Shown piece by piece: positions 9,227-18,796 of a DNA stretch of 64,000 nucleotides. The stretch is from assembly GCF_000278275.1 (NCBI RefSeq), contig NZ_JH725147.1:2187793-2251792 (forward strand). The letters are read 5' to 3'. This stretch comes from Bartonella tamiae Th239 (GTDB lineage Bacteria > Pseudomonadota > Alphaproteobacteria > Rhizobiales > Rhizobiaceae). The notes beneath the pieces were generated by a model, which was not told where the DNA came from, searched no databases, and saw nothing but the letters and a program-made list of their open reading frames with translations. The stretch's first letter is position 1; each line of letters begins with the position of its first letter. The position numbers and the translations under genes were made by a program.

Positions 9227-10108
9227 TTAACTATGATCGCGGAAAGTTTCTGACAATTTTAACCATTGTGTTGCGGCATGCGACAATTGTTTTTGATCGC
9301 GCCATATTAAAGCCATGTGCCAAGCTATATTTATATCGCTTATTTCAACCATACAGACATCATCGCTAACACGCTTTTGTGCAATCATGCGAGGCAAAAA
9401 ACCAATCCCCATACCCGCTGCAATCAAACCAAAAAGAAAGTCAATCTGACTGGTACGCGCAGAGACATCTGTTTTTAATTCTTTCTTTTGAAACGCTTCT
9501 AACACTATGGGTGTTAAAGCAAATTGGCTTTCAAACAAAACAAATGGATAATGCGCAATTTCCACTGCACTTAAAGCCTTACGGCCCTTTGCCAAAGTAT
9601 TCGGCATAAGAGCAACCACAGGTTCATTGCGCACATCTTGATAGCCAAATCCTTCAGCAACTGGAAAAAGAGAAGCAGCCAACTCTATTTCACCAAGCTT
9701 AACGAGTTCTTCTAATTTTTTACTGCCATGTTCAACAATTTGGATCTCAATTTTTGGATACGCTTTTGTATAACGAGCCAAAACAGGTGCAAATAATTCT
9801 GAACTGCCAATTGGAGGCAAACCTATTTTTAAAACACCTTTCTTCAACCCTTTCAATTCATCAAGATCACGCTTAATCGCTTCTTGTTCTGCAAGAATAT
9901 GAAGTGCATGACAATAAACATATTCGCCTTCAGAAGTTAACTGAAGAGCCCCTTTTCCTCTATGAATAAGCCGCGCACCATAATAGCTTTCTAGCTGAGC
10001 GAGTGACTTACTTATGGTTGACTGTGTTGCATGCAAAGTTTTTGCTGCCGCAGAAAATCCATTCTGTCGCATAATCTCAACAAACGCTTGAAAGGCTCTA
10101 ATTTGCAT
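9227..10108 (-). CDS. LysR-family transcriptional regulator
   Basis: Cytoplasmic DNA-binding regulator, 293 aa, normal length. The winged helix-turn-helix occupies residues 1-60 (FSAAAKTLHATQSTISKSLAQLE). The co-inducer-binding domain follows from about 90 (KIGLPPIGSSELFAPVL). It is divergent from lrgA-lrgB with a 91-bp gap holding a T-N11-A dyad. By analogy with CidR-type LysR regulators it probably controls lrgAB, but the inducer is unknown. Confidence 0.9.
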   Translation of the reverse strand: MQIRAFQAFVEIMRQNGFSAAAKTLHATQSTISKSLAQLESYYGARLIHRGKGALQLTSEGEYVYCHALHILAEQEAIKRDLDELKGLKKGVLKIGLPPIGSSELFAPVLARYTKAYPKIEIQIVEHGSKKLEELVKLGEIELAASLFPVAEGFGYQDVRNEPVVALMPNTLAKGRKALSAVEIAHYPFVLFESQFALTPIVLEAFQKKELKTDVSARTSQIDFLFGLIAAGMGIGFLPRMIAQKRVSDDVCMVEISDINIAWHMALIWRDQKQLSHAATQWLKLSETFRDHS

Positions 10109-10141
10109 AATATGCTTATAAAGAATAGTTAGAATGAAATC

Positions 10142-10158
10142 AATTCATTTTACGAATT
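10142..10158. promoter_or_regulatory. candidate LysR operator (T-N11-A dyad)
   Basis: AATTC (10142-10146) and GAATT (10154-10158) form an inverted repeat with a 7-nt spacer, matching the T-N11-A pattern bound by LysR proteins. It lies in the 91-bp gap between the lysR gene and lrgA, where autoregulation and lrgAB control would both be expected. Confidence 0.5.
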
Positions 10159-10199
10159 ATAAAACGTCTCCTATTTAATATTTCATAGGAGTTGTTACG

Positions 10200-10607
10200 A
10201 TGTTAAACAAATTAACCCACCAAACTCAAGCATTTCTGCATCATTATATGCTCGCACAAATGGCGGTTATTGGCGTGTTTTGGCTATTGGGTGAATCTAT
10301 TTCACGTTTATTTGTCCTTCCCATTCCTGGTGGAATTATCGGAATGGGAATTGTACTTCTTCTTTTAGCGAGCGGAAAATTAAGTCTTTCAAGCATGAAG
10401 CGTGGCGCTGAATGGTTGCTGGCTGAAATGTTATTATTTTTTGTGCCTGCTGTATTAGCACTCTTAAATCATAAAGAGCTTATCGGTTTTTTAGGCATAA
10501 AAATTCTTGTTGTTATTCTTGGTGGCACATTGATCGTCATGAGTATCACGGCTTTAACGATTGATCTTTGCTACCGTTGGATGATTCACCATGATGGACA
10601 AAACTGA
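10200..10607 (+). CDS. lrgA: CidA/LrgA family holin-like membrane protein
   Basis: Small integral membrane protein, 135 aa, with four hydrophobic segments. It contains the family motif LPIPGGIIGMGIVLLLL near residues 36-52. LrgA/CidA proteins work with LrgB/CidB and have been tied to murein hydrolase control and, more recently, to export of overflow metabolites such as pyruvate. TAGGAG lies 8 nt before the ATG. The frame overlaps lrgB by 17 bp, indicating coupled translation. Confidence 0.9.
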   Translation: MLNKLTHQTQAFLHHYMLAQMAVIGVFWLLGESISRLFVLPIPGGIIGMGIVLLLLASGKLSLSSMKRGAEWLLAEMLLFFVPAVLALLNHKELIGFLGIKILVVILGGTLIVMSITALTIDLCYRWMIHHDGQN

Positions 10608-11304
10608 TTTTTTTACCAATCCAATCGTGCAAACTGTTTTTTGGTCGGCCACAACAATAGGGCTTTATCTCGTTGCAAAATTTTTTTATAAGCGTTTTCC
10701 TTACTGGTGGCTCACACCACTGGCGGTGACACCCCTTTTGGTCATGATTGTTGTGATCAGTTTTCAGGGGGATTATGCACATTATATCGGTGCAACGCAA
10801 TGGTTGTTAGCTATTTTAGGTCCTGTCACAGTTGCTTTTGCCATCCCGATTTGGCAACAACGTCAAACGATACGAAAACACTGGCCGCTTTTAGCTATTG
10901 GTATTATTGTTGGTTCAACCGCATCCATGCTTTCTGCATGGGGTCTTGCCACGTTATTGCACTTAGATGATACTATGCGTTTAAGTTTGCTGCCACGTTC
11001 AATAAGCACTCCCTTTGCTATGACTGTTTCAGATGAGATTGGTGGCATACCTGATTTAACTGCAATCTTTGTTGTTTTAACAGGTGTGTTTGGTGTTGCT
11101 TTAGGCGAAATGATTATGAAATATATGCCCCTTCGCTCTTCACTTGCCCGCGGTGCTCTTTTAGGTATGGGGGCGCATGGAGCAGGTGTTGCACGTGCGC
11201 ACCAAATTGGCCAAGAAGAAGGCTCCATTGCTGGTCTTGTTATGGTCATGGTTGGGATTGTCAATGTTTTTATAGCACCATTGATTGGCTGGCTTTTTGC
11301 TTAA
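10591..11304 (+). CDS. lrgB: LrgB/CidB family membrane protein
   Basis: Integral membrane partner of LrgA, 237 aa, the usual length, with about six or seven hydrophobic segments. SISTPFAMTVSDEIGGIPDLTA near 135-155 and LGMGAHGAGVARAHQIG near 190-206 are the conserved LrgB motifs. The ATG lies inside the end of lrgA. Confidence 0.92.
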   Translation: MMDKTDFFTNPIVQTVFWSATTIGLYLVAKFFYKRFPYWWLTPLAVTPLLVMIVVISFQGDYAHYIGATQWLLAILGPVTVAFAIPIWQQRQTIRKHWPLLAIGIIVGSTASMLSAWGLATLLHLDDTMRLSLLPRSISTPFAMTVSDEIGGIPDLTAIFVVLTGVFGVALGEMIMKYMPLRSSLARGALLGMGAHGAGVARAHQIGQEEGSIAGLVMVMVGIVNVFIAPLIGWLFA

Positions 11305-11620
11305 TATAAACAGAGTGAAAATATTTAAGCGTCACTAAATGACCAAGTCTTTAAAAAAATTTATTTCCTTAAAAGCAGGATCCGATATTATAAAATTTTA
11401 TTGACGTATTTAAATGATAAAAGTCATGTTTACAATTGATCAAAATCAAAAATTTTTCTCTTCCTCATTACGTAACATGATAGCACAAAACCCAAATTAT
11501 ATCCCTTCTAAACTGGCGTGTTCCTCATTATCTTGTGTATGGAGCTTATAATCCTTTTCAATAGTGTTGAAATATCGCAAAATGTTATAAAAAGAATGAT
11601 CTTTGAAAAAGGAACACTCA
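11305..11620. other. intergenic region between lrgB and folD
   Basis: About 316 bp without a coding signal. It presumably contains the lrgAB terminator and folD promoter, but I could not assign either with confidence. The folD ribosome binding site AAGGA is at its 3' end. Confidence 0.4.
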
Positions 11621-12520
11621 ATGGTTGATGTGATTGATGGTAAAAAAATTTCTGGCGATATTCTTGCAAAAGTAAAAAGTGAAACCGCGCTTTTAAATAA
11701 AAACCATAAAATTCAGCCGGGCATTGCTGTTATAATTGTCGGGGAAGATCCTGCAAGCCAAGTCTATGTTGCCTCAAAAGAAAAAAGAGCAAAAGAATGC
11801 GGATTTCTTTCTCTAAAACATAGTCTGTCTAGAGACACCAGCGAAAATGACTTATTAGCGCTTATCGAAACGCTTAATCAGGATAAAACCATACATGGAA
11901 TTTTGGTACAACTACCTTTACCTTCCCATATGAATAGCGATCACATTATTCAAACAATTTCACCTGATAAAGATGTAGACGGTTTTCATTATATCAACGC
12001 TGGAAAACTAGCGACAGGTGCCATTGCAGATGCATTTGTGCCATGCACACCAGCAGGCGCGATGATTATGATCACTTCCCGTTTAGGGCAAGATTTATCT
12101 GGCAAAGATGCGGTCATTGTCGGTCGTTCAAATATTGTCGGCAAACCGATTGCCGCTCTTTTACTGGCAGCCAATGCAACTGTTACCATTGCTCATAGCC
12201 GCACCCGTGATATTGACGATGTATGTCGAAGTGCTGATATTTTGGTTGCAGCAGTTGGTCAACCCAAAATGATCAAAGGCGATTGGATTAAGCCTGGTGC
12301 AACAGTTATTGATGTTGGTATCAGTCGTATTCCTGCTCCTGAAAAGGGTAAAGGAAAAACTCGATTGGTGGGCGATGTCGACTATGAAGACGCTGAAAAA
12401 GTTGCGGCAAGTATTACACCTGTTCCAGGCGGCGTTGGACCAATGACCATTGCTATGCTTATGGCCAATACGCTTAAAGCGGCATGTCTCGCTCATGGTT
12501 TAGAATGTCCAAAGTTTTAA
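11621..12520 (+). CDS. folD: methylenetetrahydrofolate dehydrogenase/cyclohydrolase
   Basis: Bifunctional cytosolic enzyme interconverting 5,10-methylene-, methenyl- and 10-formyl-tetrahydrofolate with NADP. The product is 299 aa. [13 protein letters not shown] contains the catalytic lysine region, [11 protein letters not shown] and [16 protein letters not shown] are the substrate-site signatures, [17 protein letters not shown] is the cofactor loop and [15 protein letters not shown] is the C-terminal signature. ATG 11621 (MVDVIDGKK) is preferred over a TTG 18 bases upstream because AAGGA sits 7 nt before it. The gene is monocistronic and convergent with edd. Confidence 0.96.
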   Translation: MVDVIDGKKISGDILAKVKSETALLNKNHKIQPGIAVIIVGEDPASQVYVASKEKRAKECGFLSLKHSLSRDTSENDLLALIETLNQDKTIHGILVQLPLPSHMNSDHIIQTISPDKDVDGFHYINAGKLATGAIADAFVPCTPAGAMIMITSRLGQDLSGKDAVIVGRSNIVGKPIAALLLAANATVTIAHSRTRDIDDVCRSADILVAAVGQPKMIKGDWIKPGATVIDVGISRIPAPEKGKGKTRLVGDVDYEDAEKVAASITPVPGGVGPMTIAMLMANTLKAACLAHGLECPKF

Positions 12521-12964
12521 AAAACATAATTTCTATAAGAAAAGGTCGCGCTCTTAAAATATTTTATGTAAAAAAGAGTAAGCTCTCACCTTTAACGACT
12601 TGGAATATTAGCTATAATGTTTTCTTTTAAAACAATCATTTCACTTTGAATACTATAGTCAGATTCGTTTTGAATGCTGGTACTTTTTTAGATAAAGAGC
12701 GTTGATTTGATTATATCGTATAAAGACGATAGTTTATAAAACTATTTATCATTCAAATTTTTCTAACTTCGCCGATCAGTTTATTTTTCACCGATAATCG
12801 TTACATGATGATAAACACAAAAGCTTAACACTATGCTATAGTCAATTTTTACGATACAATGGATTATAGTTTCATGCTTATCTAATGTTTATGGTAAAAT
12901 AAACTCGTGCTTTCGCGCCTATAATACAGATAGACTTATAATTATAAGCCTATCTCTATATTTT
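12521..12964. other. intergenic region between convergent folD and edd
   Basis: About 444 bp, AT-rich, no gene or remnant recognised on either strand. Convergent flanks imply terminators, but no textbook hairpin stands out. Confidence 0.4.
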
Positions 12965-14794
12965 TTAAGAATGCCCGACAACAACACTTGCACCTTGATC
13001 AGCGCGATTCACAAATTGACGAAACGCCCGGAATAATTCACGCCCCGTACCATTCTCATTGGCAGAAAGATCAGGTTTTTCTATTTCTCGAGCATTGAAT
13101 GCAACTTCATCGCCAATATAATTTAACGTTCCATTATTGGCATCAAGACGCAAAATATCACCGTCTTTTATACGTGCGATTAGTCCATTATCAAGCGCTT
13201 CTGGTGTCACATGGATAGCTGCAGGAATTTTTCCTGATGCCCCTGACATACGTCCATCCGTTACAAGTGCAACTTTTTGACCACGATCTTGTAAAACACC
13301 AAGTACTGTCGTCAGTTTATGCAACTCTGGCATACCATTTGCTTTTGGTCCTTGATAACGAATAACAGCAATAAAGTCTTTGCCATTTAATTCACCTGCT
13401 TTAAAGGCTTCTTGCAATCCCGATTGATCATTAAAAACTCGCACAGGTGCTTCAACAAGCCAACGCTCAGGCTTTACAGCAGAGACTTTAATAATCGAAG
13501 ACCCTAAATTCCCTGTTAGTATACGGATACCGCCATCTGCTTGAAACGGTGCTTTCCAACCTGATAAAACTTTTTCATCCGCACTTTTTATTGGTGCGGG
13601 GTCACGTATAACAGTTCCATCACTGTTCAGTTTTGGCTCACTGGCATAAGCATGCAACCCTTCACCAAAAACAGTGCGCACATCTTCATGCACCAAGCCT
13701 GCTTCAATTAATTCTCGAATAAGAAAACCCATACCGCCAGCAGCATGAAAATGATTCACATCCGCAAGTCCATTAGGATAAACACGCGCAAGAAGTGGAA
13801 CATTTGCTGAAATTTCAGCAATATCGTGCCATGTCAATTCAATGCCAGCCGCCGCCGCCATAGCAATTAAGTGAATAGTATGGTTGGTTGACCCCCCTGT
13901 TGCATTTAAACCAACAATAGCATTAACAAATGAACGCTCATCAATCATCGCGCCAGCAGGTGTATAATCATTGCCTAAAGCAGTGATTTGCAAAGCACGT
14001 TTAGCAGCTTCACGGGTTAATGCATCGCGTAAAGGTGTATTAGGGTTGATGAAAGAGGCACCTGGCATATGTAGCCCCATCATTTCCATCATCATTTGAT
14101 TAGAATTCGCTGTGCCATAAAACGTGCAGGTTCCAGGCCCATGATACGAACGTGATTCAGATTCCAAAAGAGCGCGCCGATCAACTTTACCTTCTGCATA
14201 AAGTTGACGAATTTTTGCTTTTTCATCATTACCTTGTCCAGTTGTCATAGGACCTGCTGGAACAAAAATTCCTGGAAGATGCCCAAATGTTAGCGCACCA
14301 ATGACAAGACCTGGAACAATTTTATCACAGATACCAAGATATAGAGCTGCATCAAACATATCATGCGACAAACCAACCGCCGTTGCCATCGCAATAACAT
14401 CGCGTGAAAATAGCGATAATTCCATGCCATCATAACCTTGTGTGACACCATCACACATGGCAGGAACACCACTGGCGACTTGTGCGACGCCACCAGCCTC
14501 ACGCGCTGCATCTTTAATTAATTTAGGAAATGTCTCAAAAGGTTGATGTGCTGAGAGCATATCATTATAAGCCGTAATAATGCCAATATTGCCAACAACA
14601 TCTTCTTTTAAACGTTCTTTATCAACGGGTCCGCAAGCGGCAAAGCCATGGGCTTGATTGGCGCAGCCAAAAAAACTGCGTTTCGGACGATTGCTCATCG
14701 TTTTGTGAATATGGTCAAGATAAGCTTCACGTTTGGGTTTTGACCTTTCGCGAATACGTTCTGTTACTGAAGCAATTTTTTCTGAAAGAGCCAT
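12965..14794 (-). CDS. edd: 6-phosphogluconate dehydratase
   Basis: Converts 6-phosphogluconate to 2-keto-3-deoxy-6-phosphogluconate, the defining Entner-Doudoroff step. It is an iron-sulfur enzyme of the IlvD/Edd family. The product is 609 aa from ATG 14794, the family length. [19 protein letters not shown] and [15 protein letters not shown] are the family signatures with cluster cysteines, and [18 protein letters not shown] is the C-terminal signature. I prefer ATG 14794 to a GTG at 14803 because AAGG lies 8 nt upstream. It is the third gene of zwf-pgl-edd, with a 14-bp gap to pgl. Confidence 0.95.
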   Translation of the reverse strand: MALSEKIASVTERIRERSKPKREAYLDHIHKTMSNRPKRSFFGCANQAHGFAACGPVDKERLKEDVVGNIGIITAYNDMLSAHQPFETFPKLIKDAAREAGGVAQVASGVPAMCDGVTQGYDGMELSLFSRDVIAMATAVGLSHDMFDAALYLGICDKIVPGLVIGALTFGHLPGIFVPAGPMTTGQGNDEKAKIRQLYAEGKVDRRALLESESRSYHGPGTCTFYGTANSNQMMMEMMGLHMPGASFINPNTPLRDALTREAAKRALQITALGNDYTPAGAMIDERSFVNAIVGLNATGGSTNHTIHLIAMAAAAGIELTWHDIAEISANVPLLARVYPNGLADVNHFHAAGGMGFLIRELIEAGLVHEDVRTVFGEGLHAYASEPKLNSDGTVIRDPAPIKSADEKVLSGWKAPFQADGGIRILTGNLGSSIIKVSAVKPERWLVEAPVRVFNDQSGLQEAFKAGELNGKDFIAVIRYQGPKANGMPELHKLTTVLGVLQDRGQKVALVTDGRMSGASGKIPAAIHVTPEALDNGLIARIKDGDILRLDANNGTLNYIGDEVAFNAREIEKPDLSANENGTGRELFRAFRQFVNRADQGASVVVGHS

Positions 14795-14808
14795 ATTAAA
14801 CACCTTAT

Positions 14809-15576
14809 TTAGATTGTTATTGCATCGAAATGCGTCGTATCTCCTCGGGGTTCACTTCTATCGCCTTCCGTGGGAGACCAATACACTTGAATCGGATGGC
14901 GCGCATTGTGGAGCACAGCACGAATAGGCATTTCTGTTTCAGGGCCATCTTGCAATGCTTCTTCAAATTTTTCTCGCTTATCATGGCCTTCAATTTGCAA
15001 AGCAATAAAACGTGCATGGCAAATAATAGGCAATGTTAATGTCAAACGTGGTTCACTGACATTTTTTGCTTGAATTGGTAAAATAAGTGCACGCGAATTG
15101 GGATCAATGGCCTGACTTAAACGCGATGCACCAGGAAAAAAAGAAGCTGTATGCCCGTCAAGCCCCATCCCCAACATAACAACATCAAAAGGTTGAGGCA
15201 AACCATTAATGCGGCTTGCCGCTGAAAACGCGCCAAGTTCAGCCGTAATTGACTGATGATAAAGACCATAAAAACGCGCTTTCGCAGCATGATGTTGTAG
15301 CAAATGAGTACGGACAAGTCGCTCATTTGAACGTTCATCCGTTACAGGCACATAACGCTCATCCACCAAAGTGATAATGATATTTTTCCAATCAATATCA
15401 ATTTTTGCCAGATAATGAAAAAATAATTCAGGCGTCTTACCACCAGAAACGGCTAAAACAGCTTGTTTTCGTTCTGCAATTGCTAAACTTAATTCAGCAG
15501 CGACCCTATCAGCTAATGCAGATGCTAAAGCTGCAGGAGAATCAAAATTTAAACGGTTGAGATCCATACTGCTCAT
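14809..15576 (-). CDS. pgl: 6-phosphogluconolactonase
   Basis: Hydrolyses 6-phosphogluconolactone in the cytoplasm. The product is 255 aa, DevB/SOL type. [15 protein letters not shown] and [18 protein letters not shown] are the conserved substrate-binding motifs, and [15 protein letters not shown] holds the catalytic histidine region. ATG 15576 is preferred to 15582 because AAGGA, which overlaps the stop of zwf, is 6 nt upstream of it. The gene is coupled to zwf, whose stop is only 9 bp away. Confidence 0.94.
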   Translation of the reverse strand: MSSMDLNRLNFDSPAALASALADRVAAELSLAIAERKQAVLAVSGGKTPELFFHYLAKIDIDWKNIIITLVDERYVPVTDERSNERLVRTHLLQHHAAKARFYGLYHQSITAELGAFSAASRINGLPQPFDVVMLGMGLDGHTASFFPGASRLSQAIDPNSRALILPIQAKNVSEPRLTLTLPIICHARFIALQIEGHDKREKFEEALQDGPETEMPIRAVLHNARHPIQVYWSPTEGDRSEPRGDTTHFDAITI

Positions 15577-15585
15577 TATCATTCC

Positions 15586-17061
15586 TTAAAGCGTATCATT
15601 CCATGTGCGTCCATCACGTTCAATAAGTGCAATGGATTTAGAAGGCCCCCATGTCCCTGCTGTATAGCCTTGAACAGACATTTTTGTTGCCTCCCAGCCT
15701 TGCAAAATAGGATCAACCCATCGCCATGCAGCCTCAACTTCATCTCGACGCATAAACAACGTTTGATTACCCCGCACAACATCTGTCAACAAACGTTCAT
15801 ATGCATCTGGATTGCGTCCTGAAAATGATTCAGCAAAACTCATATCAAGAGGAATATGACGCAAACGCATCCCCCCCGGCCCGGGATCTTTAATCATTAA
15901 CCATTGTTTCACCCCTTCATCGGGTTGCAAACGTATCACAAGACGGTTTGGAACAATCTCACCTGCATCATCCCCAAATATATTATGGGGAATGGGCTTA
16001 AATGTGACGACAATTTCTGACATACGCGCAGACATCCGTTTACCCGTTCGCAAATAAAACGGAGAACCTGCCCAACGCCAATTATCAATATTGACTTTCA
16101 AAGCCACAAAAGTTTCTGTATTACTTTCACCTTGTCCTAAATCATCAAGATAAGAACCAACAGGCCCCGCCGTTGAAGCACCTGCAAGATATTGGCCTCG
16201 CACGGTATCTTGAAAAATGGTATTATTATCAATGGGTTGGAGTGAATGGAGAACTTTCAATTTCTCATCACGTACCGCATCAGCAGTGTTGGACTGAGGT
16301 GGCTCCATGGCAACAAGACATAATAGCTGCAACATGTGATTTTGCACCATATCACGTAAAGCGCCTGCATTATTATAATAACCTGCACGTCCTTCCAAAC
16401 CAACTGATTCAGCCACCGTAATTTGAACGTGATCAATATGATTGGAATTCCATAAAGGCTCATAAAGTGCATTGGCAAACCGCAATGCCATCAAATTTTG
16501 AACAGTTTCTTTACCTAAATAATGGTCAATACGAAAAATTTGTTTTTCTGTAAAAACGCTGGCTAAAATATCATTCAACTGCGTTGCAGTTTGAAGATCG
16601 CGACCTATAGGCTTTTCAACAATAATACGTGTTTGTTTTGTAACCAAGCCATTTTGACCTAATTTTTGCGCAATATCACCAAACAAAGCAGGACTTACAG
16701 CCAAATAAAAAGCTCTTATATCCGTTGGCGCTTCAAGAATAATGTGTTTCAGATCTTTCCAACCTTCATCCGAGGTTGCATCAACGGAAACATAGCGTAT
16801 GCGTTTTAAAAAAAGATCGACTTCACTCTTTTCAATATCATCATCATTCACATGTTTTTTGATCGCTTCATGCGCAAAATGACGATACTCCGCATCACTC
16901 ATTTTCGTTCGTGATGAGGCAATAATCCGCGTTGGCTCGCTAAATTGGCCACTACGCTGACGATGATAGAGTGCAGGGATCAGTTTTCTCTCGGCAAGAT
17001 CACCTACACCACCAAAAACGATACAATCGAATGCCGGTATCGGAATTATTTTACTGACCAT
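15586..17061 (-). CDS. zwf: glucose-6-phosphate 1-dehydrogenase
   Basis: Oxidises glucose-6-phosphate to the lactone with NADP(+) or NAD(+). The product is 491 aa from ATG 17061 (MVSKIIPIPAF); a TTG four codons upstream is less likely. The nucleotide-binding motif reads FGGVGDLAERK, keeping GxxGDLA. RIDHYLGKE carries the active-site histidine and lysine region. It is the first gene of zwf-pgl-edd, giving a one-operon route from glucose-6-phosphate to KDPG. Confidence 0.96.
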   Translation of the reverse strand: MVSKIIPIPAFDCIVFGGVGDLAERKLIPALYHRQRSGQFSEPTRIIASSRTKMSDAEYRHFAHEAIKKHVNDDDIEKSEVDLFLKRIRYVSVDATSDEGWKDLKHIILEAPTDIRAFYLAVSPALFGDIAQKLGQNGLVTKQTRIIVEKPIGRDLQTATQLNDILASVFTEKQIFRIDHYLGKETVQNLMALRFANALYEPLWNSNHIDHVQITVAESVGLEGRAGYYNNAGALRDMVQNHMLQLLCLVAMEPPQSNTADAVRDEKLKVLHSLQPIDNNTIFQDTVRGQYLAGASTAGPVGSYLDDLGQGESNTETFVALKVNIDNWRWAGSPFYLRTGKRMSARMSEIVVTFKPIPHNIFGDDAGEIVPNRLVIRLQPDEGVKQWLMIKDPGPGGMRLRHIPLDMSFAESFSGRNPDAYERLLTDVVRGNQTLFMRRDEVEAAWRWVDPILQGWEATKMSVQGYTAGTWGPSKSIALIERDGRTWNDTL

Positions 17062-17503
17062 AAACCTATCCAATTCTTTTATTGCGTTCTTGCAAACCCT
17101 AATGCTTTTTTATTTTATATAGAATAGAAGAGAGGTGAACAAGCACTTAACGCATTCTCTTCACTTCAAAGAAAAGTGCAACGATGATAAAATAGCCATG
17201 AAAATACAAGTCTTTCATCCTAAAAAAGGTTTATATTTCATCAACAGCTCATATGAGCATAAAATTTTCGCAGATCGTAACTTTATCCCCCTAAAACCAA
17301 AACCATCAAATCTCCCAATAGTTTAAATGTCGCAACAGATATTTTCATCATCACTTTGAAAGTGAAAAAATACTATGACTGTGTAAAATTTGAAAAGTTA
17401 TTATAATTATTATCATAAATTTTTTTTGCTAAAAAAATAAAATGAAAATATTGTAGTGATCAATTTTCTCAAATACTCATCTTAAATTCAAAAAAGGCGG
17501 CAC
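17062..17503. other. intergenic region upstream of zwf
   Basis: About 442 bp that must carry the zwf promoter. A 63-codon plus-strand frame at 17135-17326 has no family resemblance and no good ribosome binding site, so I do not call it. The part at 17330-17480 is strongly AT-rich. Confidence 0.4.
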
Positions 17504-18787
17504 TTAAAAGCGATCCATCATGGCAAACCAGTTCATAGCAAGAAACAACAATGGACGTCGCAATGATTTTCCACCAGGAAATTTTGAAATTTTTAACTCT
17601 TTAAACTGATCAAAACGGTCTCTTTTTCCTAAAACCGCTTCGGCATAAAGCTTACCTAAAAAAGGTGCCAGCATGACACCATGGCCAGAATATCCACCAC
17701 AATAGGTCACCTTGGGCATAAGTTCGCAAATATAAGGCATTCTTTCAACGGTTATGGCAACCGTCCCCCCCCAAGCATGTGTCAGAGGGAGCTGTTGCAA
17801 TTGAGGATAAATTTCAATAATCTGCTTTTGTATGCGCTGACGAAGATCATGAGGAATACGGTCGTCATAACTTTCAGCACCACCAAATAATAGCCGATTA
17901 TCCTTACTTTTCCTAAAATACCGTACAACAAAGCGAGAATCGTCAACAGCTTCATTGCCTTTGAGAATTGTGCTATTTTCTGGAAGCGGTGAAGTGGCTC
18001 CAATATAAGAGCGAATGGCAACAATCTGCGCATCAATAAAATGATTTAATCCCAAATTATAGGCATTAGAAGCCAATAAAACGCGATCCGCTTTTATCGT
18101 AGCTTTTTTTGTGGACACAATACATTTGCCACTTTGGTGAGATAAGGAAACAGCACATGTATTTTCAAAAATATGAGCACCTACTTTATATGCTTTTTTA
18201 GCCAAATGAATGACAAATTTCAAAGGATTAAGGTGGCCTGTTTCCAAGTCACGAATACCGCCTTGGTAAAACGATGAACCCAAGCGTTCTGAAGTTTCGT
18301 TTTGATCCATAAATCTAAGACTATGATAACCATAGCGTGCCATCGTTTCCACATGGGTTTGATGAGAACGCAATTCTCTTTTTTTATGAATAAGTGACAA
18401 TTGTCCTTTTACGAAATCAACATCATTTTCAACGTCATTTTGGAAACTTATCACATCATGTTTTGCTTCTTGTGAAAGATCAAAAAGTGCTTTTGTACGC
18501 GTATAACCATAGTGTTTTTCGAGAGTGTCTACCCATTGACGAAGCCCTGTTCCTAATTGCCCGCCATTACGACCTGATGCTCCATCTCCAATCTTGGCAG
18601 CATCGATAAGAACAACGTCAAGGCCTGTCTTTGCCAAATGGTAAGCAGCTGACAAACCAGTAAAACCTGCACCTATAATTGCAATATCACATGATTTATT
18701 GTCTACCAATGAGGCATATGCTGGTTGCTTACTGATTGTATCTTCATAAAAAGACCGGCCAGGAGAAATGACATTTTGAGGTTCCAT
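17504..18787 (-). CDS. puuB: FAD-dependent amine oxidoreductase, gamma-glutamylputrescine oxidase-like
   Basis: DAO-superfamily flavoprotein, 427 aa. The dinucleotide-binding motif is at residues 35-63 (IAIIGAGFTGLSAAYHLA, then VVLIDA). GASGRNGGQLGTGLRQW follows, as in PuuB-like enzymes that oxidise gamma-glutamylputrescine. A C-terminal FAD contact is CGGYSGHGVMLAPFLGKL. It follows the glutamine-synthetase-like gene by 9 bp on the same strand. PuuA-like ligase plus PuuB-like oxidase is the core of the gamma-glutamylated putrescine pathway, so a polyamine or other primary amine is the likely substrate. The exact amine is inference. An E. coli-type PuuC/PuuD is not adjacent. Confidence 0.8.
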   Translation of the reverse strand: MEPQNVISPGRSFYEDTISKQPAYASLVDNKSCDIAIIGAGFTGLSAAYHLAKTGLDVVLIDAAKIGDGASGRNGGQLGTGLRQWVDTLEKHYGYTRTKALFDLSQEAKHDVISFQNDVENDVDFVKGQLSLIHKKRELRSHQTHVETMARYGYHSLRFMDQNETSERLGSSFYQGGIRDLETGHLNPLKFVIHLAKKAYKVGAHIFENTCAVSLSHQSGKCIVSTKKATIKADRVLLASNAYNLGLNHFIDAQIVAIRSYIGATSPLPENSTILKGNEAVDDSRFVVRYFRKSKDNRLLFGGAESYDDRIPHDLRQRIQKQIIEIYPQLQQLPLTHAWGGTVAITVERMPYICELMPKVTYCGGYSGHGVMLAPFLGKLYAEAVLGKRDRFDQFKELKISKFPGGKSLRRPLLFLAMNWFAMMDRF

Positions 18788-18796
18788 TGAACACTC

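Noticed and set aside
10863..11264. Long antisense frame inside lrgB
   Set aside because: Antisense shadow of a membrane-protein gene; the translation is Pro/Thr/Ile-skewed and has no domain.
12161..12496. Antisense 111-codon frame in folD
   Set aside because: Shadow of folD with no supporting features.
17135..17326. A 63-codon plus-strand frame upstream of zwf
   Set aside because: GTG start, no ribosome binding site of note and no family resemblance; most likely chance.
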